Positions 5,733-6,844 of a DNA stretch of 6,844 nucleotides are shown piece by piece; within the stretch, counting starts at the first letter, position 1; each line of letters begins with the position of its first letter. Below the pieces are notes generated by a model. The model searched no databases, was not told where the DNA came from, and worked only from the letters and a program-made list of their open reading frames with translations. The position numbers and the translations under genes were made by a program. Source of the DNA: an uncultured Clostridia bacterium (GTDB lineage: Bacteria; Bacillota; Clostridia; Christensenellales; Borkfalkiaceae). The stretch is from NCBI GenBank assembly GCA_947629875.1, contig CANRFK010000079.1:1-6844 (forward strand), written 5' to 3'.

Positions 5733-6811
5733 GGAACGATCTTCCCCCCGTGAATATGGATTTTATTGCAGTCTGCGCCGTACAGGACGCGCTCGGCGTG
5801 CGTGCACGTCAGGATGCACTGCAACCCGTGGATGCGCTCCACGAGTTTTTTTCTGCGCGGAAGGTCGAGCTCGCTCATCACGTCGTCGAGGATGAGGATG
5901 GGCTTCTCGCCCGCGAGTTCCCCGAAGATCTCCACCTCGGCGAGCTTTAAGGAGAGCGCCGCCGTGCGCGCCTGCCCCTGCGAAGAGAAGCCGCGGGCGT
6001 CCTGTCCGTCGATGAGAATGCGGACGTCGTCGCGGTGGGGGCCCACCGATGTGAACCCGAGGCGAAGATCCCGCTCCCGCGCGGCGGCGAGCTCTTCGAG
6101 AAGGCGAACGCGCGTCTCCTCCTCGCTCACGCCCCGCTTGTCCCCGCCGACGGTGAGCTTCTCCTTCCCGTCCGTGAGGTAGGCATGCGCCTCCTCGGCG
6201 AGGGGGGCGAGTTTCTTCAAAAATTCCACGCGCTTTACGACGATGCGCGCCGCATACGCCGCGAGCTGCTCGTCCCACACGGGGAGGGTATCCATCACCA
6301 TGCCGAAGTCGCGCTCTTTCAGAAGGTCGTTGCGCTGATCCAAAATTTTCTGATACCGAAGTAGCGCGGTGCAATATTCGCGCGAGGTCTGCGAGATGGA
6401 GAGGTTCAAAAACCGCCGCCGCTCGTCGGGGCCGTCCTGCACGAGGCGCAACTCTCCCGGGGAGAAAAAGACGCTGTTCATGTTGCCGAGAAAATCGACG
6501 GCGCGCGTCACCTTGTTGCCGTTGACGAAGAGCTCGCGCCTGCTTTCGTAGATGCGCGCCTCCAAGGTCACCCTTCCGTAGCGGCTGTAAAGTTCTGCAA
6601 AGGCGCGGGCAAAGTCCGCCCCGCGGCGGATGAGCTGCCGATCGTGGCGGATGCGCAGCGAGGAGCCCGTGCACAGGTAAAACACCGCCTCGGCGCAGTT
6701 GGTCTTGCCCTGCGCGTTTTTGCCCGTGAGGATATTCAGCCCGTCCGCGAACGTAAACGTCTCGTTTTCGTAGTTTCTGAAATTTTCCAGCGCCAATTTT
6801 TTTATGACCAT
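5729..6811 (-). CDS. recF: DNA replication/repair protein RecF
   Basis: A 360-residue SMC-like ABC ATPase of normal RecF length. It begins MVIKKLALENFRNYENETF, has Walker A GKNAQGKT at 30-37 followed by N38, the FSPGELRLVQDGPDERRRFL region at 116-135, SVGPHRDDV at 255-263, the ABC signature FSSQGQARTAALSLKLAE at 275-292 and Walker B ILILDDVMSELD at 305-316. All residues needed for ATP binding and hydrolysis appear intact. RecF dimerises on DNA with ATP and, with RecO and RecR, loads RecA at single-stranded gaps bound by SSB. In many Bacillota recF lies between dnaN and gyrB near the origin. Here it is followed by a PHP gene and vanW instead, and what lies upstream is outside the window. The ATG at 6811 has only a weak GGAAA eight bases upstream. 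It is probably the first visible gene of a longer operon. Confidence 0.98.
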   Translation of the reverse strand: MVIKKLALENFRNYENETFTFADGLNILTGKNAQGKTNCAEAVFYLCTGSSLRIRHDRQLIRRGADFARAFAELYSRYGRVTLEARIYESRRELFVNGNKVTRAVDFLGNMNSVFFSPGELRLVQDGPDERRRFLNLSISQTSREYCTALLRYQKILDQRNDLLKERDFGMVMDTLPVWDEQLAAYAARIVVKRVEFLKKLAPLAEEAHAYLTDGKEKLTVGGDKRGVSEEETRVRLLEELAAARERDLRLGFTSVGPHRDDVRILIDGQDARGFSSQGQARTAALSLKLAEVEIFGELAGEKPILILDDVMSELDLPRRKKLVERIHGLQCILTCTHAERVLYGADCNKIHIHGGKIVP

Positions 6812-6844
6812 TTGCCGATTTTCCGCAAAAACACTTTCTTTTCG

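Noticed and set aside
6802..6844. Possible C-terminal end of an upstream gene overlapping the recF start (frame ending EKKVFLRKIGKWS then TAA at 6804-6802)
   Set aside because: Only about 13 codons are visible and they match nothing I recognise. An open frame this short is expected by chance.

Overview
All six protein genes I can support lie on the minus strand, so the window reads from right to left. The gene set is a RecF-type repair protein, a PHP phosphoesterase, a VanW-family exported protein, ribosomal protein L19, a large GT-C-like membrane protein and the N-terminal half of a YifB/ComM ATPase. Coding DNA is GC-rich, while the non-coding gaps are AT-rich with clear sigma-A-type promoters. 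VanW with a signal peptide, consensus Shine-Dalgarno sites and a Firmicutes-style RecF Walker motif (GKNAQGKTN) suggest a Gram-positive Bacillota of clostridial type with a fairly high GC content. A more exact lineage (for example Christensenellales-like gut Clostridia) is only a guess.

Layout in transcription order. (1) 6811 to 3628: recF, then a PHP-domain phosphoesterase, then a VanW-family protein. Each junction is a 4-base stop/start overlap (GTGA, then ATGA), so the three are almost certainly translationally coupled in one operon. A weak hairpin plus T-run at its end may terminate it. (2) 3611 to 3108: rplS has its own strong promoter, a short leader with a hairpin, and a strong intrinsic terminator. 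(3) 3130 to 2991: a short gap holding about two and a half degenerate copies of a roughly 50-bp tandem repeat. The first copy overlaps the rplS terminator. (4) 2960 to 1: a near-consensus promoter drives a 684-residue polytopic membrane protein, and yifB/comM follows 14 bases later with its own good ribosome binding site. yifB runs off the left edge.

Functionally this is mostly housekeeping: recombination repair (RecF), nucleic-acid processing (YifB/ComM), probable nucleotide or RNA end metabolism (PHP), cell envelope (VanW, GT-C-like protein) and translation (L19). I see no defence island, mobile element, CRISPR array or tRNA/rRNA gene. The points most worth a second look are the tandem repeat behind the rplS terminator, the rplS leader whose hairpin loop is complementary to the Shine-Dalgarno sequence, the large soluble domain inserted in the membrane protein, and the unusual recF neighbourhood.
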